A stretch of 64,000 nt of DNA from Paraescarpia echinospica (lineage: Eukaryota > Annelida > Polychaeta > Sabellida > Siboglinidae): assembly GCA_020002185.1 (NCBI GenBank), contig CM034541.1:26874931-26938930 (forward strand). Direction: 5' to 3'. Made by a program: the position numbers and the translations under genes. Of this stretch, positions 13,299-24,965 are shown in pieces. A model generated the notes under the pieces. The model saw nothing but the letters and a program-made list of their open reading frames with translations, was not told where the DNA came from and ran no database searches. Numbering within the stretch: the stretch's first letter is position 1; each line of letters starts with the position of its first letter.

Positions 13299-13889
13299 AT
13301 AGATATAGTAGACACAGATTGATTGCATTTGTAGTAAATGTTCATGTGTAATAAATTGTTAAAACATATATCTGTCTTATCATTGGTATGACTGAGTGGT
13401 GAAGTGCTCGGAAGAGGTATGGGAAACATCATTACTGAAGTGTTCGCGCGGATGTATCCGAGTTGACCACATCACAGCTGTGCGTGGCTTGTAAACTTGG
13501 GATGAAACCTTTTCAAGGAAACCTTGTCTGTCATGTATGATGCTGTTAGGCCAAAGTAATCCAAGCACCTTCCAGAGACACCTGTTCTGGAAAGTGTACT
13601 ACAGAAATACACTGGAAACAATTCTGCTGAACAATCATCTTAGTTTTGGTTTTCCCAGCTGCGTCGAATGCCAGGTGTGGTTTAGCGTACTGAGAATCTC
13701 ATTGGCCATGTTGATTCTAGCTATAATATCTTTCTTTGAATGTCATCGTGTTGATACAGTGTACATATTACTGAACGTCATCCAAGGTACCATCACTGTT
13801 CGTGGTAGTGGAATTGTCTGTCTTGAGGTTATCCGTCATAACATTGGTATTTCCAATGTTCAGCTCCAGCCCAATCTGAGTTGTTGTTA
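13299..13889. other. Unique flank, no supported gene
   Basis: This is non-repetitive sequence right of the satellite. A 117-codon open frame at 13,537-13,890 (+) matches nothing I recognise and runs into the following tandem repeat. I do not call it a gene. Confidence 0.5.
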
Positions 13890-14222
13890 ATGTTAGTTTC
13901 TCTTTGTTGGCTGTACAAAAACCCAATGCCTGTGGTTCCACCTCCAGTGATTTATGTCACTAGGCTGTCAATGGTGAGTTAGTGGCTCCCACAGCTATAT
14001 GTTAGTTTCTCTTTGTCGGCTGTACAACAACCCAATGCCTGTGGTTCCACCTCCAGTGATTTATGTCACTACCGGTAGGCTGTCAATGGTGAGTTAGTGG
14101 CTCCCACAGCTATATGTTAGTTTCTCTTTGTCGGCTGTACAACAACCCAATGCCTGTAGTTCCACCTCCAGTGATTTATGTCACTAGGCTGTCAATGGTG
14201 ACTTAGTAGCTCCTGCAGCTGC
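13890..14222. repeat. Tandem triplication, 109-115 bp unit
   Basis: Three direct copies begin at 13,890, 13,999 and 14,114 with ATGTTAGTTTCTCTTTG and end around CTCCCACAGCTAT. The middle copy is 115 bp because of a 6-bp insertion (GTCACTACCGGTAGGCTG versus GTCACTAGGCTG). Copies are about 95% identical, so the event is recent. Confidence 0.92.
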
Positions 14223-15060
14223 AGATGCTGGAGGCAATCAAAACATTCCATCCAGATCTGTTTTTTTCTAGCAATCTGACATCTGATGTCCACTGATGTC
14301 CACCAGAGTGGTTGTTGGGCAGATCTAGTCGGTGGGAGCCTCGTGACAAGGCCCATGCCTCTTCTGGTGAGGATGAACAGAAAGAGAAACAGGTTGCATC
14401 CATGCGTCACTCCAGATATGATGCTGAAGCTGTGTACCAAACAGATGCTACATTAGTCCTGATGCTGGGCATATGTGTAGAGTATCTTGACCTCATCTAA
14501 CATTGTCTGGGTGATCTCGCCCTGACATAATATTCTCCACAAGGGCGCTGTTTGAAAGAGTGAGCAACAGGGATCGTGCGTATGCATCAGGTGTAGTCGA
14601 ATACGTTTTACCGCTCAGATATTTACTGATAATATCTATGATTTTCAAATGTATCTTTTGTTCATAAATGAATAAGGCACTAGTATAACTACATCGGAAT
14701 ATAATCCCATGGTTGTAGTTGCGATCTGACCTACCTAAACCAAGTTTTTGACAAATTAGTTTTCCTAACAACCAGTCTAAACAAAACAAGACGGCCAACT
14801 AGTAAACAACAGGTACAAAGCAGGCAAAACCCAAACCACCCCCAAATCAACTCATATTAATCGGTACATTTTCCCAGAGACGTAAAGTGAAACGTATATT
14901 ATGATCATTACTCGTTCTATTTATAGACTATCAGAAATCAAACCTGAAATAAACAGTAAACACAACACACAATAAACTGTGAACCAATAAGTGAGTGCAT
15001 AGACAGCACACAGGGAAGTATCTGCCAAATATCATGTTAGCTCGGTTTCAGTTTGACTCA
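14223..15060. other. Intergenic, nothing recognised
   Basis: No coding similarity, TIR, tRNA-like box or tandem structure stands out. Short open frames (60 to 100 codons) overlap on both strands and look random. Confidence 0.5.
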
Positions 15061-15069
15061 TGAACCAGT

Positions 15070-15640
15070 GTGAACAATGAGAACTACAATGTCATCACCA
15101 AACCCAGACAACAGACCAACTCTGCCACAATCCACTACATTTACAGTCCTATCTGGAAAACCATTGCACACCTAAAATGTCTTAAATCCAACAATTCCAC
15201 CAGACTACTAGTCATTCCACCACCACACAGACCCGGTACAGACAGGACGACAACTAAACTCACTCTTCTGCTATGGATCATACTGTCAGGAGATGTCCAA
15301 GTACACCCACACCCCACTAAATGTCTCACATGTAAAAAATCCATAAAATCCAATGGACCCAGCCTAACATGTAGTGACTGCAACAGGACAGTGCACATAA
15401 AATGTGCTGGAATATCCATACATAACTACAGTAACACCTACAGAAACCTAAACACCCCATGGCATTGTTCTAATTGCTTGGCACCCTGTGGCATTTGTAT
15501 ATGACCACCATGCAATACAATGCGACCACTGCCAAAACTGGACACACACACACTGCTGTAAAATAAATGACAACAAATATAAAATATTAATTAATTTATC
15601 ATGCTCGTGGGCTTGCCCCAAATGCAATAGTGTCTTGTAG
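15070..15640 (+). pseudogene. LINE N-terminal region: degenerate 2A-like peptide and tandem PHD fingers
   Basis: An open frame from 15,070 to 15,504 encodes a hydrophobic run LLLWIILSGDVQVHPHP, then a PHD-like cysteine/histidine pattern: CLTC, CSDC, HIKC and WHCSNC. In another frame a second finger follows at about 15,489-15,636: CGIC, CDHC, HTHCC and WACPKC. In related elements a short hydrophobic segment ending in DxExNPGP acts as a self-cleaving 2A-like or signal sequence. Here the NPGP position reads HPHP, so that activity is presumably lost. In the element, PHD fingers probably served in protein or chromatin contact; that role is inferred from the family. One frameshift near 15,500 separates the two fingers. 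Confidence 0.7.
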
Positions 15641-16347
15641 TGTCAACTTCTCAAATTCCTTCTTCAGAGACACAAACATTTGTACAGCTAATCCTTCTGA
15701 TCCACTGGATAGGGGCAACCACAGCCATAATGAAATACATCTCAACACAGCCGAAATTCAATATACAATGTTTGGACCAAATCCCCGAAATGTATCAACC
15801 CCTGAATGACACAGGAAAACCAAACGAAACACACTCAGTAGAATTCTGATAAACACCAACAGCGTCAAGAGCATTGGAAAGACAACCCAACTAAAGGCTT
15901 CAATCCAGTCTAACAATCCATCATATTCCTTGTCAAAACAAAAATAGATGAAAACTATCCCACCTACTCATTTCTCCACCAAACTATGATGCTATCAGAA
16001 AGGACAGAAATGTCCATGGCGGTGGAATACTTGTAGCCTTTCGCGATGACATCGTTGCAGAACCACTTCCAAACTTTAACTCCAGTTGTGAAATAGTATG
16101 AACAAAAATCCACTTTGCACGAAACAAATCCATACACTTTGTATCCTATTACCGACCCCCCCAATGACCATCTCCAATCTCTTGAAGCTCTCCTTGAATC
16201 TTTGACGAACCTATACAGATCACAAAAAAACTCTAACGTAGTCATAGCAGGAAATTCATACTCCTAACATAGTCATAGCAGGAAATGTTAACCTTCCTGA
16301 TATCTTTGATCTAATACTCACCTCAAATCCGTCCATAATCGTCAACA

Positions 16348-16951
16348 GATTTCTTTCAGAGCAGTGTGGAATTGCAGCTTCAAAAGGAAATCAAATCCTT
16401 GGATTGATTAGGCGAAATATAGCATATAAAGAAAAAGAACTAATAATACCACTGTACAAAACAATAGTTAGGCCTCATTTAGAATATTGTATACAAGCGT
16501 GGAGGCCATACCGCAAGAAGGACATAGATATGCTAGAAAGAGTACAGAGGAGAGCGACTAAAATGATACCAAAACTGAGGGATCTTAGTTATGAAAAACG
16601 CCTAAAAGAATGTGGTTTAACAACACTAGAGACCAGGAGATTGAGAGGAGATCAGATAGAAGTGTTTAAAATATTGAATGGTTATGAAAATATTGATAGA
16701 AATATGTTTTTTTCAGTTAAGAAAGATTAGAGGACACGAAGTTACATTTAAAGGAAAGTGAGAAGATAAGAAAGAAAGGACTGTGAATGTATAGATTATC
16801 TGATGACTAGTAGTGTGAATGTTAAAAAATAATAATACCTACTGGATATATGTAGATAAAAGGGTTGGACTCTCGATAAGCCAAAGGGCTTCCTTGTCCA
16901 CCTGCCATCTAGAGTTAATTCTCTGGATGGCAATCTTGTTAAATCTTGTTA
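16348..16951 (+). mobile_element. Young LINE 3' fragment nested in the older LINE
   Basis: This 5'-truncated insertion holds the end of a reverse-transcriptase ORF (open 16,404-16,730, with RPHLEYCIQAW and LERVQRRATKMI) and a 3' UTR ending in two copies of ATCTTGTTAA. It is nearly identical to the minus-strand LINE at 33,617-36,531, so both belong to one recently active family. The host LINE's endonuclease reading resumes after it. AACA at 16,344-16,347 and again at about 16,952-16,955 is a plausible short target duplication. Its own C-terminus is damaged after residue KKD by a stop and small deletions. Confidence 0.88.
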
Positions 16952-17559
16952 AACACTAACACAACTCCCGGCATGAGTGATCACATATTTTTCAGTGTCA
17001 ACCTAAACCCAGTTCGCAACAGGAAACCACAACACAAAGTCTTTCAATACAAATCCGCAGACTGGGGCAAATTCAAAGATAGCATAACCCAATTAACAAC
17101 ATAATATTTTGACGTGGACCCCAATTCACGAGACATTAACATAAACCGGATCTTTTTTCGGACACAACTTGCCACACTGACCAACAATACCATCCCTAGT
17201 CGCAACACCAAAGCAAAAACCCACCTCCCCTGAATAACACAGAAAATAATAAGAATTCAACGAAAACGCCAAAAAAGCCACAAAAAAGCAAAACAAAATG
17301 GACTCAATGGCGACTGGGAAAAGTTTAAAGAATTCAGAAGGCAAGATTATGTAAACAACAACATTGGAGACAGCTTAAAAACAAACCCTAAACCATTCTG
17401 GTCATTCATTAAAGCAAACAAACGAGAAAACATTGGCATTCCCACACTGCAAGTAAATGAACAACCAATTATCAATGATCATGACAAAGCAAATGTACTG
17501 AACAACCAATTTAGTTCCGTGTTCACTCAAGAAATCTACCCTATCCCCCAACAAGCACC

Positions 17560-18585
17560 TTCCTCGGGATAGCTGGAGTAATCAAGCAACTGAAAAATCG
17601 AAACCAAAACAAAGCTACTGGCCCAGATGAACTCCCAGCCAGAGTTCTTAAAGAAACTACAGAGGAAATAGCTCCCATTATCACACACATCTTCCAACAG
17701 TCATACAACACATGCAAACTCCCCAACGACTGGCTCCAAGCACTTGTAACTCCAATACACAAAAAAGCCACAAATCTGACCCCCAAACTACAGACTAATA
17801 TCACTAACAGCCCATGTCCAACAAGACACAAATAGATGCAATCCTGCTTGATTTTGCCAAAGCTTTTGACAAAGTCCCTCAACAAACACCTTCTATCCAA
17901 ACTAGCTTCCTATGAAAAAACTGGAAACACAAAACTGGATGAAATAATTTCTGTCAAACCGTAAACAAAGTCTCAGTAAATGGAGTCAACAGATGTTGCA
18001 TCTGGTATTCCACAGGGCTCAGTCCTAGAACCAATCTTCTTCCTACTCTACATATATGACATAAACGAAAACATCTAATCTCACATACACCTCTTTGCAG
18101 ATGACAGCATTGTATATAGTAAAATCACCTCCGAAACCGACCATGGCATTCTTCAAACTGATCTGATCCAACTCCAAACATGGTCTAACAAATGACAAAT
18201 AGAATTTAACATATCTAAATGTGTCCACCTCCCAATAACAAACAAACCTAAACCCAGACTACATTCATATTCACTCTTCGGCATGCCACTCGCTACAGTA
18301 TCCAGCCATCCGTATCTCGGAGTAAAATTACACTCAAAATTAACCTGGGCAATTCACATCACTGAAATAGTTTACAAATCCTCAAAAGACCTAGGCATGA
18401 TTAAAAGAACCCTTGGCCCATCCAAACCTGAAGTCAAAGAAATAGCTTATAACATGCTAATCCGGTCAAAACTCGAGTATGCATCTCCCATATGGAACCC
18501 ACACACTGCCACCCAAATTAAGCACCTTGAAAAAATGCAACACTATGCTGCCAAACTTTTTTTAAATGTCAAAGCAACTAAGTAG
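17560..18585 (+). pseudogene. Decayed LINE reverse transcriptase (outer element)
   Basis: Conceptual reading with shifts gives the expected order: NKATGPDELPARVLKE, LPNDWLQALVTPIHKK, then after a deletion FAKAFDKVP-like remnants, SGIPQGSVLEPIFFLLYI, the catalytic box FADDSIVY and the downstream PYLGVKLHSKLTW and KLEYASPIWNPH blocks. The last open segment is 18,283-18,585. At least four stops or frameshifts and missing palm sequence rule out activity. It belongs with the PHD fingers upstream as one element. Confidence 0.8.
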
Positions 18586-18889
18586 ACCTAGTAACCACTC
18601 TTGGATGGCCAACTCTTGAACAATGACACATTATGAAACAAGCCATGACATTTGATAACGTTTTAAATAACATTATCAAGATCAACCCCCCCACCAGGCC
18701 TTCTAACACAGTCAAGAAACCATGGCCACTATGTAGCCCCTAGGTGCCGCATTAATGCAGCTGTTTTCAATCCAACACAAATCACTGAAATAGAAAGCAC
18801 CATTGCGCATGCTTTTCAAACAACCATCATGAACCTTCCAGTTCCATTCAGCTCACCCAATCACCTTAACTGCCTTTAGATAATTTATT

Positions 18890-20234
18890 AATTTAAGCAA
18901 CCCACAGCGCATGTGCAAAAACACCACGAACTCCTGCGATAGCTCAAGATTGGGCTTTTTGGAGTACCCGACCTAAGATCTGTCAAATGCCATGTTTCGT
19001 AAAGTAAAACGTGGTCGACGCAAGTCATGCCTCTTCTGAACGCGGCTTCCTCCTGCCGCAGGATGGTCTTTATAATCCATTCAAGATGACAAAGCAGACC
19101 ATCTTACACGTAAAAAACCCAGTGATGTCTGCCAATTGTTGCAACTAGGTACACGACTAAAAGAACACCTATTGTGCTGCCCCACTTATTAGCTACCATT
19201 GAACACAAACAAAACACACACCATCCGTGATCAATGAGAGATGTAAATATTTCAGACCACGAGAAATGTCATAGGAAAACATCAAACAAGCTATTAAGAT
19301 TCACTGAACAACACTTGTCCTGAACCAAGACCCAGATACGAGCTCCGATCGGTCCTCTTCTAGCGTGTCACATGACTCCAGTCATCTGCTAATAAAGGCA
19401 ACGCAAATTGGCCGAAATAGTTGGAAAAATAAAATTTATTACTGAGGTAACTGCAGTCATGTTTGCTGTGTGACATTGTTAAATTATTTGTTAACACAAT
19501 CCCAAACCTCATTTCCTATCTATCCCGTAGCTGCATCAGTGCGGCTGACTCGTTATTACGGCTTTCAACGATAAAGCATCAGTATCAACTAGCTTAGAAT
19601 ATCGCATAACAGAAATTGTGAATGAAAGTTTAATTTTGCATCAGGTTTTAAGATGGAAACTTGGCACTACTACTGAAGATGCTTCACTTAGCACACAATT
19701 ACGTTCGCGTAGTGTCAGGACTGGGGGATAGGATCTCTTTTGTTTCTGTTATTGGGGCTCAATCTCAAGTGTGATGCCAATGATGTCAACACAAAAACAA
19801 AACATCTGTCGTTTTAAAGAACATCAGTAAACCATGCATTATTAGCATGAATGTAGTTGACGCCGTTGTCACCAGAGATCCAAGCACTGACAATGGCCAA
19901 GATTGTAAATAACAAGTTATTGCATCGTTAGGTCATGTGTCGATACAATTCCCCGTTGACTATCCATGAGATGAAACTGACCATACCTTTCACCCGACGA
20001 AGCCTCTCTTCGTGGTTTTCCTTTCGTGGTCGGTCTTGTTCTACAACAAATTACATTATTATTAATATGCATGTAGTTGTCATAATTCTTATACCAATTT
20101 AAACATGTAACAAACAACCACTATTTATGTCATCCTAAGGATTAGACCAGTTATGTTAGTGGTGAATATGGTCAAATAAATCATTTCAAATTATCGTGGG
20201 TCAAGGACTGAAATATACTATTACATTCCAGGCA
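18890..20234. other. Intergenic, nothing recognised
   Basis: This is AT-rich single-copy-looking sequence. A 66-codon minus-strand frame at 19,917-20,117 has no recognisable motif. No TIRs or tandem repeats were seen. Confidence 0.5.
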
Positions 20235-20465
20235 TAGAGCAATTAACCTGGAAAGTTCATTAATTAAATTACAATTAACTCAGATGTTTTAATTTAAATT
20301 AAATTAACCTCTCGCATTTTCAGGTCAATTAAATTAACTTCCCAAATTGTTCAATTAACTTAAATTAACAATTAACTTTCATTCAATTAACAATTAACTT
20401 CAATTAAATTAACAATTAACTTCATCTCAGTTAACAATTATTTTTAACTTATAATTTAACTAATT
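20235..20465. repeat. AT-rich AATTAA-based low-complexity tract
   Basis: A 230-bp run is built from irregular ATTAAATTAAC and AACAATTAACTT motifs. Homology by slippage is likely. No coding or element boundary was recognised. Confidence 0.8.
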
Positions 20466-20600
20466 TAGGTTGTATATTCCATTTAGTGTTTTATTAATCT
20501 ACTTTATTTAATTGTTTTATCAATTTTAATGTATCTGTTGTACTTTTCAGCCTCTATGGCTGCCAAAGAAAATTAACTTATTATTATTATTATTAACAGA
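20466..20600 (+). repeat. Possible short LINE/SINE 3' end with (ATT)n tail
   Basis: TTGTACTTTTCAGCCTCTAT followed by GGCTGCCAAAG and then (ATT)5 at about 20,578-20,597 resembles the 3' end of a non-LTR element with a microsatellite tail. No coding part is attached, so the call is tentative. Confidence 0.4.
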
Positions 20601-20686
20601 AGACAAATAACCACTAAGTGAGCTAACTGGAACAAATGTCTAACATGGCAAACATGTTAGTAAAGCATAATTACATAGTATAAATA

Positions 20687-20740
20687 ATAATAATAAGGTA
20701 ACTTCTTTTGCGTCTAAATCCTCGGAAACCAAGCTCAAAG
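20687..20740. repeat. Direct repeat, second copy at 22,099-22,150
   Basis: AATAATAAGGTAACTTC...CGTCTAAATCCTCGGAAACCAA here matches AATAATAAGATAACTTC...CGCCTAAATCCTTGGAAACCAA at 22,099 with about 90% identity in the same orientation, 1,412 bp apart. Confidence 0.75.
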
Positions 20741-22900
20741 GCGCATCAATACAAAAGGGTTAGTCAATATCAGAATTTCCATAGTTCCAACATTAGTATT
20801 GATTCTAGGAACAAAAATTAATTCAGAACTGGATGATCGAAGCTGGATATACGTTTTTACAGGAGTAAGCAATGAAAATAAATCTGCTGGTTGCTTACAT
20901 GAAAGTGCCTGGTAGGTAATGGTACAGATGTTAAAAATAATATGATATCAGACAGAAAGCCAATGCTAAGCAATTCTGTACACGTTGTAACCTAGTGATA
21001 TCCTTAAAGGCAATATTGTGAAAAGAGAATTACAACTGTCAAGCCTACTACTAACAAATGCAGTTGCGACAGTTTTTGCAACAGAAAGAGGCAAATAACG
21101 GCGAATACGTCGTAAATCACGAATATGATAGTAACAGCAGTGACAAGTTTAAGAAATATGTTGTCTAAAATTTAAGTAATCATCAAAGATTACTCCGAGA
21201 TTTCGTACTGAATGTGCAGGCATAATATACTGGTTAACCATAGGTGTGGGGAAAAAGCTTTTAATTTGTCACGCTGCCTTTGTGTAGTAATAATAAGAAA
21301 CTCTGTTTTATCCGCATTTAACTTTAATCTACTGTCAGTCATCCGAAAGAATATGTCATTAAAACAATTTCTGAGCTGATCTAAGGAGCAATTAGTATTA
21401 GGAGTAAACAAAGAAATGTAAATCTGGGTATCATCTGCATAAGATAATGGTTTAAATTACGACTGTTAATAACTGAGCTGAGGTGAAATAACTGTGGTGT
21501 CGTGTAGAGAGTGAAAATTAATGTCCGAGGACAGAACCCTGAGGAACACTGCCGGATACACCATACCATAAAGACAGACGATTTATGAGAATAACGTGAT
21601 CAGCTGTATCAAAGGCAGAAGACAGATCTAGCAAGGTAAGCTCTTATATTTTACCTTCATAAATATTTTAAGTAACGTCATTATGCACTTTTAATAGGGC
21701 AGTTTCCGTCGAATGAAGCTGTTTGTTTGCAGATTGTAATTCATTAAACAAACCATCTGATTTAATGCGAGATCCAAGGCATTTTTTTCAAGTATAATTC
21801 TTGAAGTTATCTATAGGAAGGGATGTCTTCTTGAGGAGGGGGTTTACATATATGCATGCTTAAAATCATGTAGAAAAATTCTCGAACATAATGACAGATT
21901 TATAATATTTGTAATTGTATCAAGCAGACAGTTGCTTTCAACAGTATAGTTGGTAGCGGATCAAGCTCACAGGACTTATTTGGATATGCCATAATTATCT
22001 GTTTCACTTCATCAACTGTTGCAGGTGCGAAAGAAGAAAGCAGAGAATTTATTTTTTTAATTTCAACTTTAAGATGATTAGTCAAAGATTGTAACATAAT
22101 AATAAGATAACTTCTATTGCGCCTAAATCCTTGGAAACCAATTTCAGATTGCTTCGGAGATGAAGAATAAACAAGGCTAATTTTATCCTTAAAATAAAGA
22201 GAAAACCTATCACCCAGAGATTTTAGCGAATCATGTTTTGGAAGTGATGGAGCAGGCTGTCTGTGAAGAAGTTTATTTATACAATTTCATAACTGACGAG
22301 AAATTTTCGAAATTATTTCATACCATATTTGTAAAATTATTTATTTTTGCCATTTGTTTATAACAATAGTGACATTGTTTCAAATAATGTGACCTATCCA
22401 ATGGGAATGAGATTTACACCAAACACATTCAAGGTAACGATGGCAACTGTTAGACTGTAACATTTCACGTGTCATCCACAGGGAAGGTACATTCTGTAAA
22501 ACAAATTTACAGGCAATGGGAGCATGTTTCTGAAATAAAGAATATTTTTTTAGAAAATACCAACTCACACAAAGATGCTGTCTTGCCACAAATAGAACAA
22601 ATATTAGTCGTGGTAAACCTTATATTGTGACTAATACCTGGTCCACGGTTGAGACTAACATCTGCTAAAAGAAGCAATATGCCTAATTTGTTTATATATG
22701 GAAAATTCATTGTCTCTTATAGCATAGGACTGGACAAGAAGAAAACACTCAGTAGGAATAATGGCGACATAATTATTATAAACTAAATCGCATTCAATTG
22801 AAATATTTAAAACAAACCCTACATCTATATTGGTAACTGGAAGAAACATCCCGTATATGTTGAATAGTGGCATATATAACCATGTCGCACAAACAGCAGG
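20687..22900 (-). mobile_element. Decayed CR1-like LINE, minus strand
   Basis: Read on the minus strand from high to low coordinates: a 2A-like remnant LLLLADVSLNRGPG (about 22,630-22,680) followed by a cysteine motif ICSICGK, a pre-RT block VDEVKQIIMAYPNKSCELDP (21,900-22,097), the region around GFCPRTLIFTLYTT with frame-shifted YADD surroundings (21,381-21,569), and the post-catalytic block LKLNADKTEFLIITTQR (21,190-21,411). Multiple shifts separate these pieces and most of the endonuclease is missing or unrecognisable. A 50-bp direct repeat begins at 20,687 and recurs at 22,099. The family is likely CR1/L2-like, judged from motif style only. Confidence 0.75.
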
Positions 22901-23764
22901 CAACTATTAATATACCGAAATGTTACAAACCAACTTAACCAGTCACAAGTTTAACAAGAGTAAGTCATAAATTTATTTGATTTGACTATTCAACATAGAA
23001 ATGCAGATTGTAATAGTTTATATTAACTATTAAAAACTAAGTTACATTTACAAGGATAGAAGAGTCTCAATTATAACAATAAAGCCTAATTTATTTAATT
23101 AGAAAACGCTGAACGGGGCCAACTCCAGTCACTAAATTGAGACTTACAGGCCTGTTAAGGGAGGGAGAACTATTTAAATTTAATAAAATTCATTGAGTTC
23201 ACTTTTCACATTTTCCCTTGGGATTTAGTCATTTGGGATTATGTTCAGAAACCTGTTACTTTCCTTTTTATATAATTCATTGGAAATTAGGTAAAGATAT
23301 GATGAGTAGTTTTTAAGATGTCAGTCAATAAAATGTGATCTTTCACGAGGAGTGTGACTCCCCTAGGTAGTTCATATGGGCGAATTGTTCATATGCAATC
23401 GTGCTCTGTCTGCCTTACATTGTTACAATATTAAAAATGATACATTTGTGTTAAATCTGTCCCTGATATGGTGGCCACGAATGTCCAACCATGGAGTTGT
23501 GCACAGCCTACAAGTCAGCGAATATTATTCAATGCTGCCATTTTGCTATTTATAATCTGATCAGCTCAACTATTGGGCAGATCGATATTTGACAATGATG
23601 CAACCAAAACCCACCACTGTGTTGGGAACTTGACATAGTATGTTATATCTTCTCACAAAAAATAATTGTTCTGAAGAATTTTTTAAATGGAAACAGAGCA
23701 ATAGGCTTTCCAAAAACGTATTATTTATTAAATAAGTAAAGTAGATATGCAACCATTATACTAT
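22901..23764. other. Intergenic, nothing recognised
   Basis: AT-rich sequence. A 60-codon minus-strand frame at 23,570-23,752 shows no motif. No repeats were seen. Confidence 0.5.
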
Positions 23765-24190
23765 TAAGTGGTTTGCAGTAGCGCCCAATTTTGAACATGT
23801 ATCATTTGATGATGACCTTGTAGGGGGACATTCACTCACCTGTCTGTTATTAAAATGTACACTAACAAACGAAATGTTAAAATGTTACTTTTTATTTCAG
23901 TATTTTCACACATACCTTTCAAAGTCAGAATGTCCTGAGCTTCCTTCAGTTGGTTTTTCATTTCCGCCTGTCCTTCTGTGCTCGATGTTCAATGTAACAG
24001 AAAAAATTACCATGGTGACAGCCATTGCAATATTTTAAGACAGTTCATAATTTCAAAGACATATAATATTAACACAATAAGTCAATTTACTTAACGTATC
24101 ATGATAGCAAATATTGGGAAATTCTCTTGTTTGTGTGCGGAATACATTACATATATATATATATTCATATTAATGTAATGAAACCAGCAG
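23765..24190. repeat. Duplicated locus, segment R, copy A
   Basis: This segment matches 31,055-31,560 at about 85-90% identity, from a CCCAATTTTGAACATGTATC-like start to ATCATGATAGCAAATATTGG and the following (TA)n tract. It contains a short exon-like sequence on the minus strand (separate entry). In copy A it is separated from its partner segment S (25,410-26,222) by a Penelope/gypsy block inserted at the (TA)n tract. In copy B the two segments are adjacent. Confidence 0.85.
23916..23975 (-). other. Exon-like 60-bp coding segment (copy A)
   Basis: On the minus strand a CACAG acceptor precedes, and GTATGTG follows, a 60-bp open segment encoding about 20 residues of coiled-coil-like composition (EMKNQLKEAQDILTLKG). 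The counterpart at 31,248-31,310 is 63 bp with the same splice signals and an in-frame 3-bp length change (EMKDQVEEANQDILTLKG). Exons with codon-multiple length and frame-preserving indels are a coding signature, although two copies are weak evidence. No larger gene model can be assembled here. Confidence 0.4.
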
Positions 24191-24272
24191 GTTGACCTAC
24201 TGTATATATATATATATATAATGTATTACATATATATTATATATATATGTATATATATGTATATATATGTAC
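24147..24272. repeat. (TA)n/(TG-TA)n microsatellite
   Basis: Alternating TA runs with CATTACATATATAT on the left and TAATGTAATG motifs recur at 25,376-25,415 and 31,466-31,555, always at the junctions between the duplicated segments and inserted elements. Confidence 0.9.
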
Positions 24273-24512
24273 TATGTAGTGTTGGTCGCATTCTGGGAAT
24301 TGGATGTCATATACCATCCCACACTTTGCTGCCTTGTCTGTTTTGTCTTTTCGGTGTACCAGCAGGGACCTCAGGGTGTTGATCGGTTTATGGTACACTG
24401 GTAAATGCAGCGATGGCTGGACTAGACACCCTAGATGCGGTCCACCAGTTAACAAAACCAAAGACGAGAACTCACACAATTTGGACAACACCTGGAGTAG
24501 CTGGACAACCAC
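24255..24512 (-). mobile_element. Penelope-like element fragment (linker to GIY-YIG start)
   Basis: The minus-strand frame ends in YHKPINTLRSLLVHRKDKTD followed by KCGMVYDIQFPECDQHYI. That matches the well-known junction in Penelope-like retroelements where the linker with a conserved NTLR/KDK block meets the C-x2-C motif and the first strand of the GIY-YIG nuclease. The nuclease itself is cut off by the TA microsatellite, and no reverse transcriptase is present. It is a fragment only. Confidence 0.65.
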
Positions 24513-24514
24513 TT

Positions 24515-24965
24515 AAAAATGGAGGCTGACATTGAGACGGCTTACTCAGTAATTCCACACCACATGTACAAGGATATGTTCTAGAAGGATGAACTCCAGC
24601 CTACACCAGTAACTCTCTGAACATACACAGTGGAGTTGGTTGTCCCCGAGGGAAACTTTGTGTCCAGGCCAACTATGTGAAGCTGGACTTGAATGTTACC
24701 AAAGGCAGTCGACACAAGTGCTGTTGGGTCGTCACTGGTTTTCGGATATCAAACTCGATTGGTGAGAGATCCACAAACGGGGGACACACCTCCTGATGTG
24801 GTGGATATATTCTACATGGATCACCTGGAAACCCTCCCTGCCACAGCAGCAACCATGATGACAGAGTCAGGCAAGAACTTACATAATAAACAACAGGATA
24901 GATTGATGGAAAAAGATGCAGAGTACGCCAGAAAATAAAAATGATAAATAGTCTGTTAAGGCCAG
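24515..24965 (+). mobile_element. Ty3/gypsy deletion derivative A (protease remnant fused to integrase-linker)
   Basis: Frames on the plus strand give AYSVIPHHMYKDMF and, one frame over, VLLGRHWFSDIKLDW at about 24,719-24,765. The latter is the characteristic end of the gypsy aspartic protease. The next bases (24,768 on) jump straight to sequence that in copy C (40,676) follows RNase H (DTPPDVVDIFYMDHLETLP), so RT and RNase H are deleted. At about 24,875 it jumps again to the 3' region shared with 30,600 and 41,430, deleting the integrase. Stops and a frameshift break the protease. Confidence 0.8.

Larger units (their letters stand above)
15070..18890 (+). mobile_element. Old CR1-like non-LTR retrotransposon, decayed and interrupted
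   Basis: A LINE can be followed in order on the plus strand despite many stops and shifts: a 2A-like stretch and tandem PHD-type zinc fingers (15,250-15,640), endonuclease pieces (about 15,990-16,347 and 16,952-17,100, the latter with SDHIFFSVN), a linker, then reverse transcriptase (17,560-18,585) with GIPQGSV and FADDSIVY, and a C-terminal stretch to about 18,880. The layout matches CR1/Jockey-superfamily elements. A younger LINE fragment sits inside the endonuclease at 16,348-16,951. The copy is non-functional. Its exact ends were not determined. Confidence 0.85.

Noticed and set aside
13537..13890. 117-codon ORF as a small membrane protein
   Set aside because: Moderately hydrophobic but no family, no signal peptide pattern I trust, and it runs into a recent tandem repeat.
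20235..20465. AT-rich tract as a replication origin or scaffold attachment site
   Set aside because: Composition alone is not evidence. No accompanying motif could be named.
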